The translations under genes were made by a program, and so were the position numbers. The notes below the pieces were generated by a model. The model made no database searches. It was not told the DNA's origin and saw nothing but the letters and a program-made list of their open reading frames with translations. A stretch of DNA of 64,000 nt. Source: Lachnospiraceae bacterium. GTDB lineage: Bacteria; Bacillota; Clostridia; Lachnospirales; Lachnospiraceae. The stretch spans positions 186,001 through 250,000 of the forward strand of contig JAFRYA010000006.1 in NCBI GenBank assembly GCA_017441295.1. The letters are read 5' to 3'. Shown one piece after another: positions 1 to 7,486 of the stretch; the stretch's first letter is position 1, and every line of letters starts with the position of its first letter.

Positions 1-1758
1 AAAAACCATATTGAAAAAGATATCAAGGCTGTTGAGGATGAAATGGATGATGACGCAGAGTCCATCATTACCAATGAGAGATACATTTATATTTCATCCA
101 TTATCAAGGCCTGCTATAAAAAGCAAAAAGTCGGTCAGCTGACTATATCAGACAAGATTGACAAGATCGTAACCAACCGCTGGCTCGGCCTGCCGATCTT
201 CGCTGCAATTATGTTCATCGTATACTGGGTTGCGATGGTAGGCGTTGGCGCACCGGCAACAGACTGGGCTAATGACGGCCTGTTCGGTGACGGCTGGCAT
301 CTGCTCGGTATCGGCAGCGCTGCTTACAGCGAAGCTTCTGAAGAATACGGCGATGCAGCGCTCATTGTAGATGGCTACAACGCATATATCGAAGAGCATG
401 GCTCAGCGCCTACAGGCGATTTCGAATATGAAGTAGAAGATGAAGAAACCCTGGCGGTGGAAGTTAAAACCGCGACACTGGAAGACTATGCAAACGCGGT
501 TACTGTAATTGATAAATACGGCGAAGAGCCTGACCCGGCAGCCTACGGCGTCTGGGTACCGGGCATTCCGGTACTGATCGAGGATCTGCTCAATGCGCTT
601 CATGTTTCAGAAGAAGGAGCCGGCGCGATCATCAGAGGAGTTGTGCTGGACGGCATTGTAGCAGGCGTCGGAGCAGTACTCGGCTTTGTTCCGCAGATGC
701 TCGTACTGTTCATTATGCTGGCGTTCCTCGAGGCCTGCGGTTATATGGCACGTATCGCCTTCGTACTTGACAGGATCTTCCGTAAATTCGGTCTGTCCGG
801 CAAATCCTTTATTCCGATGCTGATCGGCTCAGGCTGCGGCATCCCTGGAATCATGGCTTCACGTACTATCGAGAACGAGCGTGACCGCCGTATGACGATC
901 ATCACCACAACATTTATTCCTTGCGGAGCTAAGCTGCCATTCATCGCAATGGTTGCAGGCGCAATCTTTGGCGGATCCGCATGGATCGCAGTATCAGCTT
1001 ACTTCATCGGCGTGGCAGCGATCATTATCTCAGGTATCATCCTGAAAAAGACGAAGCTCTTCGCCGGCGAGCCTGCTCCGTTCGTTATGGAGCTGCCTGC
1101 ATACCACTGGCCGACACTTAAGAACGTTCTCCGTTCAATGTGGGAGCGCGGCTGGTCATTCATCAAGAAGGCCGGTACCATCATCCTGCTGTCAACCATC
1201 GTTATCTGGTTCCTGACCAGATTCGGAGCTGCTCCGGACGGATTCCGCATGCTTGAGGAAGAAGAAATCGGATACTCAATCCTGGCTTCAGTAGGAAACG
1301 TAATAGCATGGATCTTCAAGCCACTCGGCTGGGGCAACTGGCAGGCAACTGTCGCATCCATTACCGGACTGGTTGCCAAGGAGAACATCGTTGGTACAAT
1401 GGGCGTTCTCTACGGCGGCAGCGGACATGTTTACGATACACTGGCAGCTACATTCACAGGCATTACCGGATTCTCATTCCTGGTATTTAACCTGCTGTGC
1501 GCTCCTTGCTTCGCTGCAATCGGTGCTATCAGACGTGAGATGAACAATGCTAAGTGGACATGGTTTGCAATTGCTTACCAGTGCGTATTCGCTTACGCGA
1601 TCGCATTCATGATCACACAGTTCGGCTGGCTGTTCACAGGCAATACGAACGTGATCGGTCTGATCATTGCAATCCTGGTACTTGCGTTCATCATTTACAT
1701 GCTGGTACGTCCGTACAAGGAAGCAACCAAGTTGACAAAAACTGTAAAAGTATCATAA
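1..1758 (+). CDS. feoB: Ferrous iron transporter FeoB, 5'-truncated by window edge
   Basis: FeoB carries Fe(II) across the cytoplasmic membrane and couples a cytosolic G domain to a polytopic membrane core. The frame is open from base 1, so the N-terminal G domain lies outside the window and 585 residues are visible. The core is recognisable from SDKIDKIVTNRWLGLPIF, then GFVPQML, GYMARIAF, GKSFIPMLIGSGCGIPGIMASRT and PCGAKLPF, followed by the second Gate-like half with LVAKENIVGTMG. Between the first membrane helix and the GVVLDGIVAGVG helix there is an acidic segment of roughly 100 residues that seems longer than I expect for FeoB. A small Cys-rich gene follows 34 bp downstream, as is usual for Clostridia. 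The family call is very secure; the acidic segment's role is unknown. Confidence 0.96.
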   Translation, partial: KNHIEKDIKAVEDEMDDDAESIITNERYIYISSIIKACYKKQKVGQLTISDKIDKIVTNRWLGLPIFAAIMFIVYWVAMVGVGAPATDWANDGLFGDGWHLLGIGSAAYSEASEEYGDAALIVDGYNAYIEEHGSAPTGDFEYEVEDEETLAVEVKTATLEDYANAVTVIDKYGEEPDPAAYGVWVPGIPVLIEDLLNALHVSEEGAGAIIRGVVLDGIVAGVGAVLGFVPQMLVLFIMLAFLEACGYMARIAFVLDRIFRKFGLSGKSFIPMLIGSGCGIPGIMASRTIENERDRRMTIITTTFIPCGAKLPFIAMVAGAIFGGSAWIAVSAYFIGVAAIIISGIILKKTKLFAGEPAPFVMELPAYHWPTLKNVLRSMWERGWSFIKKAGTIILLSTIVIWFLTRFGAAPDGFRMLEEEEIGYSILASVGNVIAWIFKPLGWGNWQATVASITGLVAKENIVGTMGVLYGGSGHVYDTLAATFTGITGFSFLVFNLLCAPCFAAIGAIRREMNNAKWTWFAIAYQCVFAYAIAFMITQFGWLFTGNTNVIGLIIAILVLAFIIYMLVRPYKEATKLTKTVKVS

Positions 1759-1792
1759 TTACTAATAGAAAGATTAAGAAAGGAGGCCCGGG

Positions 1793-1969
1793 ATGTTTGG
1801 CTGGATAGCTGCAAATATAGGAACCATAATAGTGGCGCTGGTAATTCTGGCAATCGTGGTGGTCGTTGTGATCGTCATGGTGAAGGATAAAAAGAAAGGC
1901 AAGACGTCCTGCGGCTGCGGATGCGCGAACTGCGCCATGGCAGGAACCTGTCATAATAAAAGTAAATAA
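1793..1969 (+). CDS. FeoB-associated Cys-rich membrane protein
   Basis: This 58-residue protein begins MFGWIAANIG, has one strongly hydrophobic helix (about residues 7-30, mostly Ile/Val/Ala), a Lys-rich patch KDKKKGK, and a Cys tail CGCGCANCAMAGTC. That layout matches the small FeoB-associated Cys-rich proteins encoded directly after feoB in many Firmicutes. A strong AAGGAGG lies 7 bp before the ATG. It probably sits in the membrane with the Cys tail in the cytoplasm and may handle iron delivered by FeoB, which is an inference from family and position. It shares the feoB transcript and is followed by a terminator. Confidence 0.85.
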   Translation: MFGWIAANIGTIIVALVILAIVVVVVIVMVKDKKKGKTSCGCGCANCAMAGTCHNKSK

Positions 1970-1976
1970 GCAACAG

Positions 1977-2008
1977 AGCTGCCACCCCTAAAAGGTGGCA
2001 GCTTTATT
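1977..2008 (+). terminator. Rho-independent terminator of feoB operon
   Basis: AGCTGCCACC pairs with GGTGGCAGCT (1977-1986 and 1994-2003) around a short A-rich loop, followed by a short T-rich run. Confidence 0.75.
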
Positions 2009-2011
2009 ATG

Positions 2012-2068
2012 AAAAAAACAGCCGTATGTTCTCCACGTCATTTTAGTCGAACATACAGCTGTTTTTTT
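2012..2068. terminator. Bidirectional terminator-like long hairpin between convergent operons
   Basis: An A7 run, then ACAGC-C-GTATGTTC pairs across a 17-base loop with GAACATAC-A-GCTGT and a T7 run. It has A-tract and T-tract on the two sides, so it can end transcription from feoB and from the minus-strand peroxide operon. Confidence 0.75.
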
Positions 2069-2109
2069 CATTAAAGCTACCACATATTTACGTATGACAG
2101 CTCTGTTGA

Positions 2110-2532
2110 TTATATTATTTTATATAACAGCTTATAAAGGGTGGCGGCTTCTTCAGGGGTGAGCTTGAAGCAGCTGCCGACTTTGGCAGGGATTTCTGCT
2201 GCCGCGTCTTTCAGCGCATCGCCCTCTTCTGTGAGCTCTATGAGCAGAACGCGCTCATCTGATTCGGAACGCCTGCGGGTAATATATCCCCTCTTCTCCA
2301 GCCCTTTCAGAAGCGGAGTGAGTGTGCCGGAATCCAGATGGAGCCTTTCGCCCAGCTCTTTGACGCTGACTTTCCTGTGTTCCCAGAGCACCATCAGAGT
2401 GATGTACTGGGTATAGGTCAGGTCCAGCTTAGACAGGTAAGGGTGGTAGCCCTTGACAACCTCGCGGGCGGCCGCGTAAAGCGGGAAACAAAGCTGATTT
2501 TCAAGTTTTAATACGTCGTATTTGTTATCCAT
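2110..2532 (-). CDS. OhrR/MarR-type peroxide-sensing repressor
   Basis: A 140-residue winged-helix MarR protein. The start MDNKYDVLKLENQ was chosen because a GAGGAA site lies just before it and the longer upstream frame would run into the flavodoxin gene. Near the N-terminus LENQLCFPLYAAAREV matches the region of OhrR proteins that carries the peroxide-sensing Cys (here Cys16). The helix-turn-helix follows (VSVKELGERLHLDSGTLTPLLKGLEKRGYI), with the wing RRRSESDERVLLIELT. It is the last gene of an operon behind a glutathione peroxidase and a flavodoxin, one base after the flavodoxin stop, so it likely represses its own operon and is released when the Cys is oxidised. The regulatory role is inferred. 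Confidence 0.88.
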   Translation of the reverse strand: MDNKYDVLKLENQLCFPLYAAAREVVKGYHPYLSKLDLTYTQYITLMVLWEHRKVSVKELGERLHLDSGTLTPLLKGLEKRGYITRRRSESDERVLLIELTEEGDALKDAAAEIPAKVGSCFKLTPEEAATLYKLLYKII

Positions 2533-2533
2533 T

Positions 2534-2956
2534 TTATTCCTCGTTGTACTGTGCAAGTATTTTTGATGCGAATTCTTTAACTGCCTTGAGGTCTTCTTCA
2601 TTCGGACGGCCCTTATGCATAAAAAGGAATGAACCGTTGCAGAAGAACTGGTCTTCGATCATCTTGATGCCATTGGCATCTGCGGCTTCTTTTACGCCGG
2701 CATAGGTGGATTTCTTGGCCGCTGCAGAGCTGAAATTGGCTATAGAACCGATTTTCTCTGCATTGGCGGCAATATATTCCTTCACGGCCTGATCGGGCTT
2801 TCCTGCGTAAATTGAGCTGCCCAGGAAAAGGATGTCAACATATTCCTCGAGTGGAACTGAGAGGTCCAGAGCCTCTGTGCCAACTGCCTGCGCAACAGCA
2901 TCTGCGAGTTTTTTGGTATTTCCGCCGCGTGAATAAAAACGAACTGCTGTCTTCAT
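2534..2956 (-). CDS. Flavodoxin-domain protein
   Basis: A 140-residue single-domain flavodoxin. The FMN phosphate loop is visible at the N-terminus (YSRGGNTKKLADAVA), then VDILFLGSSIYAGKPD, typical of the second flavin-contacting loop. The protein is probably a cytoplasmic one-electron carrier or a small NAD(P)H-independent flavin protein. It lies between a glutathione peroxidase (16 bp upstream) and an OhrR-type repressor (1 bp downstream) on one transcript, so a part in supplying reductant during peroxide stress is plausible but not shown. A clear CAGGAGGCATAAT site precedes the start. Confidence 0.88.
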   Translation of the reverse strand: MKTAVRFYSRGGNTKKLADAVAQAVGTEALDLSVPLEEYVDILFLGSSIYAGKPDQAVKEYIAANAEKIGSIANFSSAAAKKSTYAGVKEAADANGIKMIEDQFFCNGSFLFMHKGRPNEEDLKAVKEFASKILAQYNEE

Positions 2957-2972
2957 ATTATGCCTCCTGTTA

Positions 2973-3515
2973 TTAAAGAGCGGCTCTTACTTTAGCCATT
3001 ACTGAATCCATATCCTCTGTAGGCTCGAAACGTCCGATGATCTCGCCGTCTCTGTTGATGAGGATCTTGGTGAAGTTCCATTTGATCTTGCCGTTGTTCT
3101 TGAAGTCTTTGTCCATCTTCCTGGCAACGCCGTTCATAACGAGTGCCTTAGGTCCCTTGCCGAAGCCTTCGAACTTGGTGGTTGATGTGATCCAGTTGTA
3201 AAGAGGAATAGCATTCTCTCCGTTTACGTCAACCTTGGCGTACTGTGGGAATGTGATGCCGAAGCGTCCTGTGCAGAAGGTGTGGATCTCTTCTTCGGTG
3301 CCCGGTGCCTGATTGCCGAACTGGTTGCATGGGAAGTCGAGAATCTCGAGACCTGCCTCGTGACATTCATTGTATAACTGCTGGAGTTCTGTGTAATGAG
3401 GAGTAAAACCACACTCTGTTGCGGTATTTACTACCAGCACTACTTTACCCTTAAAAACTGACAGATTTTCATCTGTTCCGTCCTGTTTCTTTACTGTGAA
3501 ATCATATAAATTCAT
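2973..3515 (-). CDS. Glutathione peroxidase family protein (Cys type)
   Basis: A 180-residue thiol peroxidase of the glutathione peroxidase family, which reduces hydroperoxides in the cytoplasm, usually with thioredoxin in bacteria. The catalytic loop NTATECGFT has Cys35 rather than selenocysteine. The second signature LDFPCNQFGNQ supplies Cys and Gln, and KIKWNFTKILI supplies the Trp-Asn pair of the active-site tetrad. Length is close to the family norm. It is the first gene of a three-gene operon with a flavodoxin and an OhrR-like repressor, behind a strong promoter with an inverted repeat. No signal peptide is present. Confidence 0.95.
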   Translation of the reverse strand: MNLYDFTVKKQDGTDENLSVFKGKVVLVVNTATECGFTPHYTELQQLYNECHEAGLEILDFPCNQFGNQAPGTEEEIHTFCTGRFGITFPQYAKVDVNGENAIPLYNWITSTTKFEGFGKGPKALVMNGVARKMDKDFKNNGKIKWNFTKILINRDGEIIGRFEPTEDMDSVMAKVRAAL

Positions 3516-3533
3516 TGTAAAACCTCCGTGAAA

Positions 3534-3548
3534 AATCTAATTTAGATT
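3534..3548 (-). promoter_or_regulatory. Perfect inverted repeat, candidate repressor operator
   Basis: AATCTAA-T-TTAGATT is a perfect 7+1+7 inverted repeat between the predicted start of transcription and the peroxidase start codon. A further AATCTAATCTT lies in the promoter spacer at 3570-3580. The likely ligand is the OhrR-type protein encoded in this operon; the assignment is inferred. Confidence 0.65.
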
Positions 3549-3560
3549 GCGTTAAATTGA

Positions 3561-3589
3561 ATTGTATAAAATCTAATCTTAACTGTCAA
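3561..3589 (-). promoter_or_regulatory. Sigma-A promoter of the peroxidase operon
   Basis: On the minus strand TTGACA (3589-3584), a 17-bp spacer and TACAAT (3566-3561) form a near-consensus housekeeping promoter. Confidence 0.85.
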
Positions 3590-3653
3590 CTCTTTTTTTT
3601 TAACTATGTATTTTAAAAAAGCCACAGAAAAGGCGCGATTAAGCCTAAAAGAA

Positions 3654-3682
3654 TTGACTTTTGTGCACAAAACATATAGAAT
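3654..3682 (+). promoter_or_regulatory. Promoter of the Liv-type importer with a palindrome in its spacer
   Basis: TTGACT, 17 bp, TAGAAT. The spacer and the end of the -35 box carry the perfect 14-bp palindrome TTTTGTGCACAAAA (3659-3672), well placed for a repressor that blocks RNA polymerase. The regulator is unknown. Confidence 0.75.
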
Positions 3683-3733
3683 TTGAGTGCTCAATTAGTG
3701 TAATCAAAACACTGTACGAGAAAGGAGAACACA

Positions 3734-5068
3734 ATGAAGAAAAGAAGCATTATCAGCATTGTTATTGCAGCTATCCTTGTAATCGCAATGCTCGCAGCAT
3801 GTTCAGGCGGCGGCGGCCAAGGTGGCGGCGGCGGCCAGGAAGGCGGCGGTGAAGGTGGCGGCGGCGGCCAGGCCGGCGGCGTTATCAAAATCGGTTATGT
3901 TAACCCTACAACAGGACCACTTGCCGGCAATGGCGAAGGATGTGACTGGGTTGTAAAACAGATGGAAACATATGTTAATGAGACCCTCGGCGGAATCGAA
4001 GTAGACGGAACCAAGAAGAACATCAAGGTTATCGTATACGACTCTGCATCAGATCAGGCAACCTGCGCTGAAATGGCTGACAAGCTGTGTGTTGAGGATG
4101 AAGTAGACCTCATCATCGCTATCCAGACACCTGAAACAGTTATCCCTGTTGAAGCAAAGGCTGAGCAGTATGGTATCCCTTGCGTTGGTATCCAGGCACC
4201 GGTTAACCCATGCGCATTTGTATCAGACGAGCACAACTGGACTGTTCATGCTTTCTGGACAATCGAGAAGGTTTACGAGCAGCACAAAGCTCTGTGGCAG
4301 GCAGCAGGCTATGCTCCTAACACAGGCGCTAAGGTTGGTATTGCATTTGCAAACGACTCTGACGGATCAGCTTGGTATCAGATCTTCACAGCTAACCTTG
4401 AGAAGGACGGCTATGTTCTGGTAGATCCAGGCCAGTATCCATCAGGCACAGATGATTTCTCTAACATTGTTAAGAAGTACAAAGAAGAGAACATCGACAT
4501 CCTTGCAGGAACAAACATTCCTCCAGATTTCTCTAACCTGTTCACACAGATGATCGCTGCTGACGTAGAAGTTGGCTGCATCACAATGGGCAAGTGCTGC
4601 CTGCTTCCTGGCGACGTAGCAGCTCTTGGCGACAATGTAGAGGGTATCATGTCTGAAGTTTGGTGGGCACCGAATTACCCATACAAGTCTGGTCTTACAG
4701 GAATCTCCTGCGAAGAGATCGGCGCTAAGTATCTTGCTGACAACGGCGGCGTTATGCCACAGCCTGCAGGATATGCATACGCAGCACTTGAGCTGGCAGT
4801 TCAGGCATTCATCAATGCAGGAACAACTGACAAAGAGGCAGTTTTCGCAGCTCTTAAGGCACTTGATGTTGAGACCATCGTTGGACCTATCAAATATGAT
4901 AAGGAAATGAACGGCCTCATTTATGGCGATACCGTTATCGCCGGCGGCCAGTGGCAGAAAGATGAGAACGGCGTATGGCAGTTAGTAGTTATCGATGCTA
5001 CTACATACCCAGAGCTGTCAGTTGCTATCACAGGCCAGTACATTCCAGGAAACGCAACAAACAAATAA
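3734..5068 (+). CDS. Branched-chain-type ABC importer substrate-binding lipoprotein
   Basis: This 444-residue protein is the extracellular binding component of the Liv/HAAT importer encoded downstream. It starts with a lipoprotein signal ending in the lipobox LAAC (lipidated Cys23), followed by about 26 residues that are nearly all Gly with a few Gln and Glu, which act as a flexible tether. The mature domain opens with VIKIGYVNPTTGPLAGNG, the periplasmic-binding fold type I entry seen in LivJ-like proteins. Ligand identity cannot be read from the sequence. The ATPases and permeases follow after a hairpin that could raise expression of this gene above the rest. An AGAAAGGAG site lies before the ATG. 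Confidence 0.92.
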   Translation: MKKRSIISIVIAAILVIAMLAACSGGGGQGGGGGQEGGGEGGGGGQAGGVIKIGYVNPTTGPLAGNGEGCDWVVKQMETYVNETLGGIEVDGTKKNIKVIVYDSASDQATCAEMADKLCVEDEVDLIIAIQTPETVIPVEAKAEQYGIPCVGIQAPVNPCAFVSDEHNWTVHAFWTIEKVYEQHKALWQAAGYAPNTGAKVGIAFANDSDGSAWYQIFTANLEKDGYVLVDPGQYPSGTDDFSNIVKKYKEENIDILAGTNIPPDFSNLFTQMIAADVEVGCITMGKCCLLPGDVAALGDNVEGIMSEVWWAPNYPYKSGLTGISCEEIGAKYLADNGGVMPQPAGYAYAALELAVQAFINAGTTDKEAVFAALKALDVETIVGPIKYDKEMNGLIYGDTVIAGGQWQKDENGVWQLVVIDATTYPELSVAITGQYIPGNATNK

Positions 5069-5100
5069 TTAGCTGAATAACTGGATAATCAGAATTCATT

Positions 5101-5133
5101 AAGGTGGAGAGCGGATTTATCACTCTCCACCTT
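5101..5133 (+). promoter_or_regulatory. Intercistronic hairpin between binding protein and transporter genes
   Basis: AAGGTGGAGAG and CTCTCCACCTT pair perfectly around an 11-base loop, with no T run after it. Such a stem may protect the upstream mRNA from 3' decay or partly attenuate transcription, giving more binding protein than membrane parts. Confidence 0.6.
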
Positions 5134-5169
5134 GTGAATAAGAAGACCCATTTATTAGAGAGGAAAAAC

Positions 5170-5901
5170 ATGGGAAATATTTTAACATTTGAACATGTGG
5201 ACGCCGGTTACGGAAGGGTAAAGATCCTTCACGACCTGTCATTCTCTGTTGAGGAAGGTGAGGTATTCGGTGTTATTGGACCTAACGGATGCGGCAAGTC
5301 AACAATGTTCAATGCCCTTATCGGTCTTATCAGCTGTTCACATGGAAAAATCACATTTGACGGACACGATATCACTAAGATGAAACCTGATACCAGATGT
5401 CATCTCGGCATCGGCCGCACATATCAGGTTCCTCGTCCTTTTGAAGGAATGAGCGTTTTTGAGAACGTTCTGGTTGCAGCTGTTCACGGCGCAAACAAAT
5501 CCGAGCATGAAGGACGTCAGGTTGCCCTGGACGCACTGAAGCTGACAGAGCTATATGAAAAGAGAGAGATCCGCGCAGGAGAGCTTACACTGCTTGACCG
5601 TAAGCGCTTGGAGATAGCCAGAGCTTTAGGTACACAGCCTAAGCTGCTGCTTCTGGACGAGGTTGCAGCAGGTCTTACCGAGGCTGAGGTTCAGGATGTT
5701 ATTGCTATGGTTAAAAACCTTAGAGCTGCTGGATATTCCATTATCTGGATCGAGCACGTTATCCAGACAATGGTTGAGGCAACTAACCACCTTATGTGTA
5801 TGTCCGACGGACACGAGCTCCTTATCGGAGACCCGAGACCGGTTATGGATTCTAAGGTAGTCGAGGAAGTATATTTAGGAGTGGAGGACGAAGATGAGTG
5901 A
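5170..5901 (+). CDS. livG: Branched-chain-type ABC importer ATPase, LivG-like
   Basis: A 243-residue ATPase that powers the importer. Walker A is GPNGCGKST, the Q-loop is in TYQVPRPF, and Walker B is LLLLDEVAAGL followed by the switch His in WIEHVIQT. The ABC signature is unusual: LTLLDRKRLEIA stands where LSGGQ-like motifs are expected, as in some LivG homologues (which often have LSYGQQRRLEIA). The ATG at 5170 was chosen because AGAGAGGAAAAAC precedes it; an upstream GTG at 5104 lies inside a hairpin and lacks a ribosome site. It overlaps livF by 8 bp, suggesting coupled translation. Confidence 0.92.
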   Translation: MGNILTFEHVDAGYGRVKILHDLSFSVEEGEVFGVIGPNGCGKSTMFNALIGLISCSHGKITFDGHDITKMKPDTRCHLGIGRTYQVPRPFEGMSVFENVLVAAVHGANKSEHEGRQVALDALKLTELYEKREIRAGELTLLDRKRLEIARALGTQPKLLLLDEVAAGLTEAEVQDVIAMVKNLRAAGYSIIWIEHVIQTMVEATNHLMCMSDGHELLIGDPRPVMDSKVVEEVYLGVEDEDE

Positions 5902-6607
5902 GCCTATGTTAAAGGTAGAAGGCGTTCAGGCCAAATACGGAGACTTTATTGCTGTTTCATCTGCCACACTGGATGTTCCTGAAAAACAGATCGTATCGTT
6001 GATCGGATCCAACGGCGCAGGTAAATCCACTCTTATGGATACAATAGCAGGTCTTCATAAGCCTTCTGCAGGAAAGATTTATTTTAAGGGTGAAGATATC
6101 ACCGGGCTTCCGGCTGAGAAGATTGTTACCAAGGGACTGGCTCTGGTTCCTCAGGGCAGCCGCTGCTTCGTCAGAATGACAGTAGAAGACAATCTTATCA
6201 TGGGAAGCTTCCCGAAATTCGCGCGTAAGAAATGCGCAGAGTCACTGGAAAGAGTTTACGAGCTTTTCCCGGTACTGAAAGAGAAGAGAAACGATCTGTC
6301 AGGCAGCCTTTCAGGCGGTCAGCGTCAGATGGTCGCTGTAGGCCGTGCGCTCATGACCAATCCTGAAATGATCCTGTTCGATGAGATTTCTCTGGGTCTT
6401 GCTCCTACCATTATTAAAGACATTTATGCCCGTATCAAAGAGATCAACAAGCAGGGCACAACAATCGTTCTGGTAGAGCAGGATACACATCGTGCTATTA
6501 AAACAGCTGAACTTGTTCACGTTATGCTTAAAGGTCAGGTAGTTCTTTCCGGCGCTCCTAAGGATCTGGGAGAAGACGAGATCAAGAAAGCATACTTCGG
6601 CATTTAG
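5894..6607 (+). CDS. livF: Branched-chain-type ABC importer ATPase, LivF-like
   Basis: A 237-residue second ATPase of the importer. It shows Walker A GSNGAGKST, a Q-loop in VPQGSRCFVRMTV (typical LivF wording), the signature LSGSLSGGQRQMVAVGRALM, Walker B MILFDEISLGLAP, and switch His in the EQDTHRAIKTA region. It starts within the last codons of livG, with GGAGGACGA just before the ATG. It likely pairs with LivG as a heterodimer under the LivH and LivM permeases. Confidence 0.94.
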   Translation: MSEPMLKVEGVQAKYGDFIAVSSATLDVPEKQIVSLIGSNGAGKSTLMDTIAGLHKPSAGKIYFKGEDITGLPAEKIVTKGLALVPQGSRCFVRMTVEDNLIMGSFPKFARKKCAESLERVYELFPVLKEKRNDLSGSLSGGQRQMVAVGRALMTNPEMILFDEISLGLAPTIIKDIYARIKEINKQGTTIVLVEQDTHRAIKTAELVHVMLKGQVVLSGAPKDLGEDEIKKAYFGI

Positions 6608-6621
6608 AAAGGAGGGTAAAA

Positions 6622-7470
6622 ATGGCACAAGTATTACAGGTTGTAATCAACGGTATTTTGCTGGGTGGCATATATGCTCTCCTGGGCGTTGGTATGACAA
6701 TGATGTTTGGTATCGTTAAGCTTACCAACTTGGCACACGGCGAGTTTGTTATCATTGGTTCTTATGCTTCAACGCTTATTGCACAGGCAATCGGCGTAGA
6801 TCCTATCTTAACCCTGGTTGTTACGGTTCCTCTGATGTTCCTTATTGGTATGGGACTCCAGAGCGGTCTGATCAACAGGGTTATGATGATCGGCTCTGAG
6901 CCGGCACTGCTGGTAACATTCGGTCTTTCAATTATTCTGGCCGACGCGCTGCTGCTGCTCTTCTCAGCGGATGCACAGAGAGCAAATGTTCCTTATAACA
7001 TTTCCTCAATTAAGATCAGCGCAGGACTGTCAATCTCAGTCCTCGACCTCATCGTATTCTGCATCGCGCTGGTAACTATTATTATTCTGTCACTGTTCCT
7101 TAAGAAGACCTATCTGGGCCGTTCAATCAGAGCTACCTCTGATGATACTGAGGCTGCATCACTGATGGGTGTAAACGTTAAGAGAACATACGCTATCGCG
7201 ATGGGTATCGCAATGGCAACAGCTGCTATCGCAGGTCTCTGCGTAGCTATGAAGTGGGTATACTACCCAAGCTCAGGCGGCAGCTACCTTCTGACATCAT
7301 TCGGTGTCGTTGTTATCGGTGGTATGGGAAGCATTCCTGGAACTCTGGTTGCAGGTCTGATCCTTGGTTTAGCACAGGTTATCGGTGGCGCGAACTACGG
7401 ACAGTTGATTGCCTACGTATTAATGGTAGTCTTCCTGGCTGTTCGTCCACAGGGTCTGTTCAGCAAGTAG
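6622..7470 (+). CDS. livH: Branched-chain-type ABC importer permease, LivH-like
   Basis: A 282-residue membrane protein with about eight hydrophobic helices. The N-terminus QVVINGILLGGIYALLGVG and the motif GIVKLTNLAHGEFVIIGSY are hallmarks of LivH permeases. The cytoplasmic coupling segment RATSDDTEAASLMGVNV matches the family loop that contacts the ATPases. An AGAAAGGAGGG site sits before the ATG. It is transcribed with livG, livF and livM. Confidence 0.94.
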   Translation: MAQVLQVVINGILLGGIYALLGVGMTMMFGIVKLTNLAHGEFVIIGSYASTLIAQAIGVDPILTLVVTVPLMFLIGMGLQSGLINRVMMIGSEPALLVTFGLSIILADALLLLFSADAQRANVPYNISSIKISAGLSISVLDLIVFCIALVTIIILSLFLKKTYLGRSIRATSDDTEAASLMGVNVKRTYAIAMGIAMATAAIAGLCVAMKWVYYPSSGGSYLLTSFGVVVIGGMGSIPGTLVAGLILGLAQVIGGANYGQLIAYVLMVVFLAVRPQGLFSK

Positions 7471-7486
7471 AAAGGAGGATAATAAT

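Noticed and set aside
2110..2601. Longer MarR protein starting at 2601
   Set aside because: It would overlap the flavodoxin gene by 68 bp; the ATG at 2532 has a ribosome site and fits OhrR N-termini.
3691..3888. Minus-strand frame rich in Pro (MITPPAWPPPPPSPPP)
   Set aside because: It is the reverse of the Gly-rich linker of the binding lipoprotein and has no ribosome site.
5104..5169. Longer N-terminus for LivG from a GTG at 5104
   Set aside because: This part lies in a hairpin, lacks a ribosome site, and the ATG at 5170 fits the family and has one.
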